DNA from: Mesorhizobium sp. CAU 1732
GTDB lineage: Bacteria; Pseudomonadota; Alphaproteobacteria; Rhizobiales; Rhizobiaceae
DNA length: 64,000 nucleotides
Reading direction: 5' to 3'
Assembly (NCBI RefSeq): GCF_039888675.1
Contig: NZ_JBDQQR010000001.1
Coordinates: 806,001 to 870,000 of the forward strand
Part shown: piece by piece, positions 56,572-64,000 of the stretch
Position numbering within the stretch: the first letter of the stretch is position 1
Layout of the letters: every line of letters begins with the position of its first letter
The notes under the pieces: generated by a model
What the model saw: only the letters and a program-made list of their open reading frames with translations
The model's database searches: none
What the model was told of the DNA's origin: nothing
Made by a program: the position numbers and the translations under genes

Positions 56572-57603
56572 ATGAAAAATCTTGCCACACAGTCGACTGA
56601 AGACGCCGCCTTGCGCCAGTGGACCAAGGTGCTCGCGCGCTATCGCACGCCGCATCGCGGACGCAGCGTGTTCGAACTCGCGATCACGATTATCCCGTTC
56701 GCGCTGTTGTGGACCCTCGCCGCAGCGGCCGTCCACTACGGTTACTGGTTCGTCGGCCTGGCCCTGACGGTGCCTGCCGCGGGGCTTCTCCTGCGGCTCT
56801 TCATGATCCAGCACGATTGCGGGCACGGCGCGTTCTTCGCGCATCGGCGCGGCGACGACTGGACGGGCCGGTTCCTTGGCGTCCTGACGCTCACGCCATA
56901 CGCCTACTGGCGCAGGGCGCATGCGGCGCACCATGCGACGGCTGGAAACCTCGACGAGCGCGGCGTGGGCGACATCACCACGCTCACCGTCAAGGAATAT
57001 TCCGAGCGATCGACGATGGGAAAGATCGGCTACCGCCTGTATCGCCACCCCGTCGTGATGTTCGGCATTGGCCCGATCTGGCTGTTCGGCCTCAAGCAGC
57101 GCCTGCCGTTCGGCATGATGCGCTCCGTCGAACCGTGGATTTCGACCATGGCGACGAATGTCGCGCTGATGGCGCTCGTCTCGGCGCTGATCTGGACGGT
57201 GGGATTGGTGCCCTTCCTGCTCGTGCATATCCCGATCGTCGTCCTGGCAGGCAGCGCCGGCATCTGGCTGTTCTATGTTCAGCACCAGTTCGAGGAGACG
57301 CATTGGTCGAACGGCGAGGACTGGGATTTCCGCGATGCGGCGCTCCACGGCTCGTCATTTTACGATCTGCCCGCCGCGCTCAACTGGCTGACGGGCAACA
57401 TCGGCGTTCACCACGTCCACCATCTGTCGAGCCGGGTGCCCTATTACCGCCTGCCCGAGGTGCTGAACGACTATCCGGAGCTGCGCAACACCGGTCGGAT
57501 CACCATTCTGGAGAGCCTGCGCTGCGTGAAACTCACGCTGTGGTGCGAGGAGCGCCGTCGGCTGATCTCGTTCCGCGAAGCACGCGCGATCCCGCAAAGC
57601 TGA
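56572..57603 (+). CDS. Fatty acid desaturase
   Basis: 343 residues, membrane-bound non-haem diiron desaturase. Three His boxes: HDCGH (His81), HAAHH (His117) and HHVHH (His280), with hydrophobic helices between. The first box is followed by GAFFAHRR and the second by ATAGN. It probably introduces a double bond in acyl lipids (delta-9/12 type); regiospecificity is unknown. Confidence 0.9.
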   Translation: MKNLATQSTEDAALRQWTKVLARYRTPHRGRSVFELAITIIPFALLWTLAAAAVHYGYWFVGLALTVPAAGLLLRLFMIQHDCGHGAFFAHRRGDDWTGRFLGVLTLTPYAYWRRAHAAHHATAGNLDERGVGDITTLTVKEYSERSTMGKIGYRLYRHPVVMFGIGPIWLFGLKQRLPFGMMRSVEPWISTMATNVALMALVSALIWTVGLVPFLLVHIPIVVLAGSAGIWLFYVQHQFEETHWSNGEDWDFRDAALHGSSFYDLPAALNWLTGNIGVHHVHHLSSRVPYYRLPEVLNDYPELRNTGRITILESLRCVKLTLWCEERRRLISFREARAIPQS

Positions 57604-57696
57604 TCTGCCTTGCGTTTCTGCGACGTCATTGTCTTTCATTCGCAGTGGTCGCCACATATATTCCGACAAGTCATTTGAGGGATTGGAGAACAGTGC

Positions 57697-58785
57697 ATGG
57701 CGACCTTGCAGAATTTTGACACGGAAATTGCCAAGACGAAGCAGGTTGTCGAGAGCATGCGCTCGAAGATCGAGCAGTCCGGCGTCGTGCTCGACAAGTT
57801 CGCCCAGGCGGACCAGAAGATCGGCGCCGCCGACTTCGACATCGAGAACGCCCGCATCCAGGATGTTCTGAACCAGCAGAAGGTGATGGAAGGCAACATT
57901 GCCGATCTCATCATCGGGCTCGAAGACGCCACCAACGTTTTCGGCACCGAGTTCGAAAGCATGAAGAGCTATACCGGCTGGGAAAGCTTCGTCGGTGTCT
58001 TCTCCGCCCAGCGCAAGCAGCGCATGCGCACCGAGCGCGTCCGCAACATGTCGCTCGCCGGCAACCTCCAGGAACTGCTGGCCAAGTCCGACACGATCGT
58101 CGGCATCCTGAAGGACCAGAAGAACGTCCTCGACCAGCGCTACAAGACGTCGGAGGCGAGCCTGGGCCAGGTGATCGAGCGCCGCAAGGTGACGATCGAG
58201 AACCTGACCGCCACGCAAAAGCGCATCGAGGAGCTGAACCCGATGCTGCTCGACATCGAGAACCGCATCGCGGCCTCCACCGACCAGACGCAGCGCACCC
58301 AGCTCGAAGGCGAGCGCTCCAAGCTTGCCACCGAATACAATGAGCGCCAGGCCAAGGAGCAGGAGCTGCTGGCCGAGAGCCAGACGCTGGAACGCTACAC
58401 CTCGATGTTCCAGACCTTCGTGGATTCGCTCAACAACCAGATCGCGGCGCAGAACACGCTGATCAACAAGCTGACCATCGACACCGAGCAGCGCATCGTC
58501 CTCTACAAGGCGCTCGAGGATTCGTTGAAGACGGCGGCGCAGCAGGACGTGGCGCACAAGATCAACACGCTCGGCAGCCAGGTCGACACGACCGCCGAGC
58601 AGACCATGGCCGGCATCGGCGCCGCGTCGCAGAAGCACATCGGCGACCTGCTCGAAATGCACGAGAAGAACATGGTCGCGACCGCCGACATCCAGCGGCG
58701 CAAGAAGCTTGCCGACGATGCCTTTGCCCGGCGGTTCGACGACGTGTTGAAGAAGCACAATGCGGCGAACTACGTGAAGCAGTAG
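57697..58785 (+). CDS. Coiled-coil protein of an uncharacterised operon (possibly TelA-like)
   Basis: 362 residues, no signal or membrane segment, very high helical and charged content. Near the N-terminus it reads 'FDTEIAKTKQVVESMRSKIEQSGVVLDKF', then long E/K/Q-rich stretches ('LNNQIAAQNTLINKLTIDTEQRIVLYKALEDSL'). Composition and organisation remind me of toxic-anion-resistance (TelA) family rods; I also recall such clusters catalogued with DUF6384-type names, unverified. It is the first gene of a tight operon with an AAA ATPase. Role unknown. Confidence 0.7.
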   Translation: MATLQNFDTEIAKTKQVVESMRSKIEQSGVVLDKFAQADQKIGAADFDIENARIQDVLNQQKVMEGNIADLIIGLEDATNVFGTEFESMKSYTGWESFVGVFSAQRKQRMRTERVRNMSLAGNLQELLAKSDTIVGILKDQKNVLDQRYKTSEASLGQVIERRKVTIENLTATQKRIEELNPMLLDIENRIAASTDQTQRTQLEGERSKLATEYNERQAKEQELLAESQTLERYTSMFQTFVDSLNNQIAAQNTLINKLTIDTEQRIVLYKALEDSLKTAAQQDVAHKINTLGSQVDTTAEQTMAGIGAASQKHIGDLLEMHEKNMVATADIQRRKKLADDAFARRFDDVLKKHNAANYVKQ

Positions 58786-58803
58786 CCGTCGCGGAGCTTC
58801 CGC

Positions 58804-59946
58804 ATGACCACCTCCGACCCCGCCGAGCGCTACTTCACCGCGATCTCCGCCGCGCTTGGCGGCCTCGACATCTTCCTGCGTGACGACCGCTCGCCGCTCT
58901 ACCGGCACGATCTCGTGGCCCGCGTGATGGCCGAGTACATCGTGCGGCTGGAGAATTCGTTCTCGTCGTGGAAGAATCGTCTCGGCTTCATGGACGCGTT
59001 CAAGATTTCGCGTGCGGAAAGCGGCTATCCCGTCTTCCAGAACGTTCTGGAACTCGAAAACGATCGCCGCCAGGCCGACAAGCGCCTCGCAGCCATTCCC
59101 GAACCGGAGGTGCTGCGCGCGGAGATGGCGGATTTCATCCTGCGCCATCGTGCGATGCCCGACGCGTTGCGCAAGTCGATGGCCGAACGGCTCTACCTCG
59201 AACAGGTGTCGTCGGGGCAGGTGTTCGCACCGTTCATCCTGCCCAAGACGATCAGAGTTTCGGTCAACCCGAAGACCGGCCGGCCGATCTATGTCGTGCA
59301 CTGGGCTGCCTTCGACGGCTCGGCCAACCTGCCGCTGGTCTATATGGCGACGGTCGAGGATTCGTCCGACAATGTGGTGCGGGCACTCGTCGGCAAGGAC
59401 GGAAAACTCAACGAGAGCGTGCCGATCCCGCTGCCGGTCGAGGGCTTGCTCAATCCCGATCTCGCGCATCGCTTCGACGATTTCGCCGAGAAGAACTCGG
59501 CCTATACGCTGTCGCCGGCGACGATCGCGGGCAATCTGGACAAGGATTTCGACCAGCTTCATCCCAAGCAGTTGCGGCGCGTCGTGCTCGGGCCGTTCTA
59601 TTCGGCGGGCATCACCGAACACAACTCGACCGTTGCCGACGTTCTGGCGAAGGTGCGGCGCGTCGAGAATGCGTGGCTGCTGACCTGGACGATCCAGGAG
59701 GTGTTCTCGAAGGCCGAGACGCCGGCACGCCGCGGCCTGTTCTCCTCGCAACCGGCGCGCGAGGAATTCCACATCAACACCGACGATCTCGAAGCCGCCC
59801 GGCAGGGCGTGTCGAACTATGAGCGGCACGCGCTGATCCCGCACGAGGCCTATCAGGTGCTGTACGCGGCCGGCGAGGCGCAGAAGATTTTCGCCGGGTA
59901 CAAGGTTCACATCATCTCGAACGGGCAGGTGATCAGCGATGTTTGA
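58804..59946 (+). CDS. Unknown soluble protein of the AAA operon
   Basis: 380 residues from ATG 58804 with GGAG about 9 bases upstream and an 18-base gap to the previous gene. No membrane segment or known motif. It is regular and globular-looking: 'FFRTAISAALGG'-like start, 'AAFDGSANLPLVYMATVEDSSDN', and C-terminal 'HALIPHEAYQVLYAAGEAQKIFAGYKVHII'. It precedes the AAA ATPase with a 12-base gap and is presumably its partner. Function is not recognised. Confidence 0.75.
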   Translation: MTTSDPAERYFTAISAALGGLDIFLRDDRSPLYRHDLVARVMAEYIVRLENSFSSWKNRLGFMDAFKISRAESGYPVFQNVLELENDRRQADKRLAAIPEPEVLRAEMADFILRHRAMPDALRKSMAERLYLEQVSSGQVFAPFILPKTIRVSVNPKTGRPIYVVHWAAFDGSANLPLVYMATVEDSSDNVVRALVGKDGKLNESVPIPLPVEGLLNPDLAHRFDDFAEKNSAYTLSPATIAGNLDKDFDQLHPKQLRRVVLGPFYSAGITEHNSTVADVLAKVRRVENAWLLTWTIQEVFSKAETPARRGLFSSQPAREEFHINTDDLEAARQGVSNYERHALIPHEAYQVLYAAGEAQKIFAGYKVHIISNGQVISDV

Positions 59947-59958
59947 GGGGAGTTGAGT

Positions 59959-61869
59959 ATGGACACCGGCCTGACCGCGATATCCGAGGCGGACATCGAG
60001 AAGCATCGCGCGATGGCGCAGAGCTTCATCACGCGTGTGGTGGTGCTGGAAGACGGCGCGGGCCGGTCCGGAACGGAGCTTGCCGGCACGGGCAGGCGGT
60101 TCGTCTCGACAGTCTCGACCGGGTCCGTGCGCAAGACCCGCGAGGTGGAACTGTCCAGGACCGTGCAGGCGGTGCGCCCGGACGATCAGCTACTCTCGAT
60201 CCCGCAGCACACGCTGCTCTACCGCGCCCGGCGCGGCCTGAGCGTCGCGATGGCGGTGGCAGAGGTCTATGCGAAATCGACCGCGCTGGAGGACCTTCAG
60301 GCGAAGAACGCGCGCTCGCCGCTGGAAGGTGACGACGTCGCGACCTACAAGCGTCTCCTGTCCACGGCGGCCTATGTCGCTGCTTTCACCTTCGCATCCT
60401 ACCTGCTCCAGACGATCGAGAGCGACGCCGAAGCGCCCAATGACATCAAGGAGCCGGATTTCGCCTTCGACACGCAGCAGGATGCGCTGAAGGCGCTGCT
60501 CGCCGGGCTCGACGGCGCACTGGCAGGTGCGAGCGACGACCACGACCTCGCGACGCGCGCCCGTGCCTTCGCGACCGTCGCGGTGGAGGGGCTGCTCGCC
60601 CGCAAGGGCCGCTTCGACGCGCTCGGCGCTTTCGAGAACGCGCATATCCGCATCGACCAGGACGATTTCACCATCGACGGTTTCGACGTCGCGCCGGGGC
60701 GCAAGTCGAAGCCGCTGGTGATGACCTTCAAGAAGCCGGACGAGATCATCGGCAACCACATCGCCAAGTACCAGGCGATGCGGCTGGCCAAGATGCTGAT
60801 GGCCTATGATTTCGACCGCCAGCTCAATCCGTTCGTGGAACTGGGCGGCTTCCTGTTCACCTTCATCGGCGACGGCGCGCCGGGCACCGGCAAGACCATC
60901 CTGATCCAGATGACGGCCGGCCTGATCAACGATTACTGCCAGATCGCCGGCGTGCCGTTCCACTACGAGAATTTCGGCGTCGACCAGATCTCGTCCTATC
61001 AGGGCAAGTCGGGCCAGAACTGCAAGCAGTTCGTCAACAACGTGCTGAACCCGCGCTCGATCGGCTTCGGCACCGTGGACGATATCGACCAGGTCGCAGC
61101 CAAGCGCTCGGACGACCGGGCGTCGGCCGGCCAGCAGGAAATCACCGGCGTGCTGATGGAGAGCTTCGCCGGTGCCTCCACGGTGGTGCGCGGCAATTGC
61201 GCATTCGGCATGTTCTCCAACTACCCGGAGAACGTCGACGACGCGCTGCGCCAGCGGGCCGGCGCGCGCTGGGTGGTGGACGGGCCGCAGACCCGCGACG
61301 ACTACATCGACATCTTCGTTCTGCTCGCGGGCAAGAACCACAAAATCCCGATGGGTGAGCACGCGCTCTTCGAGGCGCAGCAGATCCAGAAGGCGGTGAG
61401 CGTCGCCTATGAGGAGCATGCCAAGCCGCAGGAAGAGGGCTTGCGCAAGGTCTATGATCGTTTCCTGAACGACCACGGCGAGCCGAAATCGCTGGTCGAT
61501 GTGGGCGAGTATCTCCACATGATCAAGGAAGCCGAACCGCGCTTCACCGGCCGCGCCATCAAGAACGTCACCGACGCGATCAAGATGCGCGCGATGGACA
61601 TCGACCTGCCGGACGCGTGGTTCGAGAAGCCCGAGACCTTCATGGGCAAGGGCTACGACGAGAAAAAAGCGATGATCGAGGAGCTTCGCGGGCCGTTCTC
61701 GATGGCCATGGTGATGCAGGAGATCAACCGCTACGCCGATAGCGAGTTCCGCTATTCCGACCGCGCCGACGACGTGGACGTGTCCAAGCTGATCCGCGAC
61801 GCGAAGCTGCGGGAGCGGGCAATCGGAGAGATCGAGGCGCTGAAGGCGAAGGGGCTGTGGGGTGGGTGA
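59959..61869 (+). CDS. AAA-family ATPase of an uncharacterised operon
   Basis: 636 residues from ATG 59959 (GGGGAG upstream; TTG 59953 is an alternative). The N-terminal ~290 residues are unassigned. A AAA core follows with Walker A GAPGTGKT (306-313), Walker B 'GFGTVDDIDQV' (about 369-378), 'QQEITGVLMESFAG', sensor 'FGMFSNYPENVDDALRQRAGARWV' with a candidate arginine finger, and a C-terminal lid-like region ('HMIKEAEPRFTGRAIKNVTDAIKMR'). No protease or helicase domain is attached. It is the likely motor that remodels the coiled-coil or other operon proteins. A DUF559 repeat cassette is inserted directly after its stop. Confidence 0.88.
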   Translation: MDTGLTAISEADIEKHRAMAQSFITRVVVLEDGAGRSGTELAGTGRRFVSTVSTGSVRKTREVELSRTVQAVRPDDQLLSIPQHTLLYRARRGLSVAMAVAEVYAKSTALEDLQAKNARSPLEGDDVATYKRLLSTAAYVAAFTFASYLLQTIESDAEAPNDIKEPDFAFDTQQDALKALLAGLDGALAGASDDHDLATRARAFATVAVEGLLARKGRFDALGAFENAHIRIDQDDFTIDGFDVAPGRKSKPLVMTFKKPDEIIGNHIAKYQAMRLAKMLMAYDFDRQLNPFVELGGFLFTFIGDGAPGTGKTILIQMTAGLINDYCQIAGVPFHYENFGVDQISSYQGKSGQNCKQFVNNVLNPRSIGFGTVDDIDQVAAKRSDDRASAGQQEITGVLMESFAGASTVVRGNCAFGMFSNYPENVDDALRQRAGARWVVDGPQTRDDYIDIFVLLAGKNHKIPMGEHALFEAQQIQKAVSVAYEEHAKPQEEGLRKVYDRFLNDHGEPKSLVDVGEYLHMIKEAEPRFTGRAIKNVTDAIKMRAMDIDLPDAWFEKPETFMGKGYDEKKAMIEELRGPFSMAMVMQEINRYADSEFRYSDRADDVDVSKLIRDAKLRERAIGEIEALKAKGLWGG

Positions 61870-61870
61870 G

Positions 61871-61930
61871 CTCTTCCTTCTCCCCGTTCACGGGGAGAAG
61901 GTGCCCGAAGGGCGGATGAGGGGCAGCGCT
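61871..61930 (+). repeat. Two-hairpin palindromic repeat, copy C (left end of the DUF559 cassette)
   Basis: Begins 1 base after the AAA ATPase stop: CTTCTCCCCGTTCACGGGGAGAAG hairpin, then GTGCCCGAAGGGC hairpin and GGATGAGGGGCAG. Its GTG/ATG codons form possible starts of the nuclease gene, and its AAGGGCGG can serve as ribosome site. Confidence 0.88.
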
Positions 61931-62341
61931 GTGCGTGGAGAGAATGCGCGCAAGACAACACGGGCAAGAGCGCTTCGCAAGGTCGAGAACGAGGCTGAGG
62001 AAGCGCTGTGGCACGAACTGCGGGGACGACGGTTGAACGGCTACAAGTTCGTACGTCAGCACCCCATCGGGTTCTATTTTGCGGATTTTGCCTGCAGGGA
62101 AGCCAATCTGGTTGTGGAAGTCGATGGCAGCCAACATATCGGTAGCGGAACCGATCGATATCGGGATGAGACGATGAACAGAAATGGCTGGTCGGTTTTG
62201 AGATTCTGGCATGCGGATGTTCTGCGGGACCGTCGAGGGATTCTGGAGATGATCGTGGCTGCGGTCGATGGGCGTCTGTCCGACAAGTCGATTTCCGTCG
62301 AGGCAAAGTTCCTGCCGGCTTTCAAGAGCATCGAGCGATGA
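61916..62341 (+). CDS. DUF559 (Vsr-like) endonuclease domain protein inside a repeat cassette
   Basis: 141 residues from ATG 61916 (AAGGGCGG just before it, within the repeat); GTG 61862 or GTG 61931 are alternatives. DUF559 family of the restriction-endonuclease-like/Vsr fold: 'LWHELRGRRLNGYKFVRQHPIGFYFADFACREANLVVEVDGSQH' region with the PD-(D/E)xK-type residues Asp57, Glu68, Asp70 and His74, then 'GWSVLRFWHADVL'. It lies in a tight operon with no link to its neighbours and is bracketed by inverted repeats. It is less GC-rich than the flanking genes. Probably a selfish or homing-type nuclease cassette rather than an operon member. Confidence 0.82.
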   Translation: MRGSAVRGENARKTTRARALRKVENEAEEALWHELRGRRLNGYKFVRQHPIGFYFADFACREANLVVEVDGSQHIGSGTDRYRDETMNRNGWSVLRFWHADVLRDRRGILEMIVAAVDGRLSDKSISVEAKFLPAFKSIER

Positions 62342-62354
62342 ACAGGAATGTTTG

Positions 62355-62410
62355 CGCCGCCCCTCATCCGCCCTTCGGGCGCCTTCTCCCCGTGAACGGG
62401 GAGAAGGAAG
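62355..62410 (-). repeat. Two-hairpin palindromic repeat, copy D (right end of the DUF559 cassette)
   Basis: Inverted relative to copy C: GCCCCTCATCCGCCCTTCGGGC, then CTTCTCCCCGTGAACGGGGAGAAG. Its final GGGGAGAAGGAAGG supplies the ribosome site of the next gene. C and D are near-identical over ~55 bases. Confidence 0.88.
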
Positions 62411-62411
62411 G

Positions 62412-63698
62412 TTGAACCTCCTGCGCGACAACGATCTGATCTACGGGCGTCTTCTCACGATCGAGGAGCCGCATCTGATCGAGCGCTACAACAAGGCGCT
62501 GGCGGCGTTCGGGTTGAAGCCGACGGCGCGCGCATCGTTCGAGATCGACCGCTCCGGTTATTCGCCGCAGGTGGCCGAGGATTTGGGCGACGTGAATTAT
62601 CTCGATCCCAACCAGATCAACCGCCGCTTCATCATCCTCACGCCGCAGCAGATCGACCTGCCGGTGGTCCACACGGCGTTCTCGAACACGTCACAGCTTC
62701 TCTTCGAGTTCATGACCAGCAACCAGCGCGTGATCAACGCGCTGACCATCAAGGACGTGATCTACGGCGAGATCGAGGATTCGGTCGCCAAGGTTGAGGA
62801 CATCGAGGATCTGCTGTCGATCAACCAGGTCGAGTTCAAGGTTCTCTCGGCCGAGGACGTGACAGGCAAGGCGACGCAACTTGCGACGTTGGTCGACAGG
62901 CTCAAGCAGGAGCCCGACGCCTGGCGCGACACCGCGATGCTGGAAGAGATGGTCGATTTGGCCAAGGTCACCGGCGACATTCGCGAAAACGCGCTCGTGC
63001 CCGACCACGTCATCTTCCGGCACAACGCTTACTGGACCAGCCATTTCGGCGGGCTCTACGTCTTCGTCGATCCGGGCATGACGACGGTGATCAGCGATCC
63101 CTCCGCGCCGGGCTTCAGGCGGTCGCGTCCGTGGCAGGTGAGCTACCTGTCGCTGCACGATGCCGACAAGGTCTTCGAGTTCCTGCTGTCGACTGGCCGG
63201 ATCGAGCTGCCGCGCGCCTCGTGGATCGAAAAATCCGGCTATCTCGAACACCGCGCCGACATGCTGGTGCGCTCGCTGATCCACCAGTCCGATCCCAAGC
63301 GCGACCTCGGCAAGGCCGACCGCGTGTGGCTGCAGACGTGGATCCACAGCAATGCGAGCCTGATCAACAGCGACGGGACGTTTCCTTTCCTCAACGCGGC
63401 GAAGCGCGAAATCTCGCAGCTCGGGCAGTTGAAGATCGAGGACGTGCCGCCGCGCCAGCGTTTCCTGGTCGTTCGCGCCAGGCCGGACCACCCGGATGCA
63501 TGGCTGACGAACAGCCTGATCTCCGATTTCGTGCCGTTCGATTTCATGTCGCGATACGTCTTCAACAAGCCGGCGTTCTATCGCGACTATGAGGACTTCA
63601 ACGAAGTCTGGCGCGCGCACGTTGTGGCGACGCTGAAAGATACGTATTTGAAGGACAAGGCGGGGTTCCGCCAGCGCCTGTACGGCCTTACCGATTGA
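62412..63698 (+). CDS. Unknown protein of the AAA operon, start provided by the repeat
   Basis: 428 residues from TTG 62412, giving an N-terminus of the form LNLLRDNDLIYG; the AAGGAAGG immediately before it is the end of repeat copy D. The original start was probably ATG and has been replaced by the insertion. Soluble, no known motif: 'DLPVVHTAFSNTSQLLFEFMTSNQRV', 'HNAYWTSHFGGLYVFVDPGMTTVI', 'FPFLNAAKREISQLGQLKIEDVPP'. I recall this family as DUF6638-like, unverified. The membrane protein gene follows after 11 bases. Confidence 0.75.
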   Translation: MNLLRDNDLIYGRLLTIEEPHLIERYNKALAAFGLKPTARASFEIDRSGYSPQVAEDLGDVNYLDPNQINRRFIILTPQQIDLPVVHTAFSNTSQLLFEFMTSNQRVINALTIKDVIYGEIEDSVAKVEDIEDLLSINQVEFKVLSAEDVTGKATQLATLVDRLKQEPDAWRDTAMLEEMVDLAKVTGDIRENALVPDHVIFRHNAYWTSHFGGLYVFVDPGMTTVISDPSAPGFRRSRPWQVSYLSLHDADKVFEFLLSTGRIELPRASWIEKSGYLEHRADMLVRSLIHQSDPKRDLGKADRVWLQTWIHSNASLINSDGTFPFLNAAKREISQLGQLKIEDVPPRQRFLVVRARPDHPDAWLTNSLISDFVPFDFMSRYVFNKPAFYRDYEDFNEVWRAHVVATLKDTYLKDKAGFRQRLYGLTD

Positions 63699-63709
63699 GG
63701 GTGTAAGCC

Positions 63710-64000
63710 ATGTTCGATCCGATCGTCAGTTTCTTCACCCGCGTGTTTCAGGCCATCGGCCGGGGCATCGGGATGCTCGTGGCCTGGATCGTCTGGCCGT
63801 TCGTGGCTGCAAGCCAGTGGTATGCGCGGCGCGGCTGGATCATCAAGGGGCCGATCGGCATCGGGTTGATCCTGCTGATCGCTTTGTACGGCTACTTCAT
63901 CTGGAATACGCAGCGCTGGACGAATTTCGACACGGCCTATGCGGAGAAGTACGACTTCACCGCCGCACCCGCGGGCGGAGCCAACCCGCAGACCGAGACG
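63710..64000 (+). CDS. Membrane protein of the AAA operon (partial, DUF2333-like)
   Basis: The gene runs off the window end; 97 codons are visible. The N-terminus has two hydrophobic segments (IGRGIGMLVAWIVWPFVAAS and 'GPIGIGLILLIALYGYFIW') separated by a basic loop 'QWYARRGWIIK', then a periplasmic start 'NTQRWTNFDTAYAEKYDF'. The layout resembles DUF2333 inner-membrane proteins (from memory). It probably anchors the products of the upstream AAA operon to the membrane (inference). Confidence 0.7.
   Translation, partial: MFDPIVSFFTRVFQAIGRGIGMLVAWIVWPFVAASQWYARRGWIIKGPIGIGLILLIALYGYFIWNTQRWTNFDTAYAEKYDFTAAPAGGANPQTET

Noticed and set aside
57355..60006. 883-codon minus-strand frame opposite the coiled-coil and unknown genes
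   Set aside because: It is the antisense of E/K/Q-rich coding DNA giving a Leu/Arg/His-rich frame; no start signal or family match.

Overview
The window reads as a high-GC chromosomal segment of an alphaproteobacterium of the order Hyphomicrobiales (Rhizobiales). The evidence is the CtrA/ChpT/SciP cell-cycle genes, an lpiA(mprF)-acvB pair, an EipA-type DUF1134 protein, an Irr-type regulator, choXWV-type transport genes and rhizobial-style palindromic intergenic repeats. No species can be named from the sequence alone.

Layout. (1) 25-6015: lysyl-phosphatidylglycerol synthase/flippase mprF and its overlapping partner acvB/virJ, converging on a two-component system. (2) 6072-7682: psuG and a TetR regulator. 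(3) 7969-30475: a large aromatic-acid island. It opens with a branched-chain-type ABC uptake operon carrying a feruloyl-CoA synthase gene broken by one in-frame amber codon (SBP, fcs, LivH, LivM-LivG fusion, LivF). A second complete LIV-type operon follows, ending in benzoate-CoA ligase and a glutathione transferase. On the other strand are boxC-boxB-boxA, a 4HBT-type thioesterase and a 3-hydroxyacyl-CoA dehydrogenase-like protein with a substituted active site. An alpha/beta hydrolase, an Irr-like Fur-family regulator and the repressor gene boxR complete it. Six copies of a TGCA-N6-TGCA motif (consensus TGCA-NNATAA-TGCA) lie at the promoters of the box-related units only, which outlines a probable BoxR regulon. 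(4) 30821-37857: a YciE/YciF-like ferritin-fold gene, a 1037-residue RTX/cadherin-like secreted protein, two small genes, tRNA-Met(CAT), a Gfo/Idh/MocA oxidoreductase and mnmA. (5) 38128-43149: cell-cycle block sciP, a fliJ-like gene, ctrA, a CheY-like regulator, chpT and eipA, with GANTC and TTAA-type sites in its promoters. A 1.1-kb gene-free repeat field lies between sciP and fliJ. (6) 43291-57603: housekeeping and stress genes: a coiled-coil protein, an RNA methyltransferase, an ArsR regulator, a HugZ-like protein, CaiB and SDR enzymes, otsBA (trehalose), a choline/betaine ABC importer, thymidine kinase and a fatty acid desaturase. (7) 57697-64000: a compact, largely uncharacterised operon of a coiled-coil protein, an unknown soluble protein, an AAA ATPase, a second unknown protein and a membrane protein running off the window.

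Most interesting points. The operon in (7) is interrupted by a 0.54-kb cassette in which a DUF559 (Vsr-like) nuclease gene sits between two inverted copies of a two-hairpin palindromic repeat. A gene-less inverted pair of the same repeat lies at 38.5-38.7 kb. This resembles a REP/REP-associated-gene arrangement with a nuclease in place of a RAYT transposase. The AAA/coiled-coil operon is itself a candidate undescribed system. The BoxR operator set with an embedded Irr-like iron regulator suggests that benzoyl-CoA epoxidation is wired to iron status.
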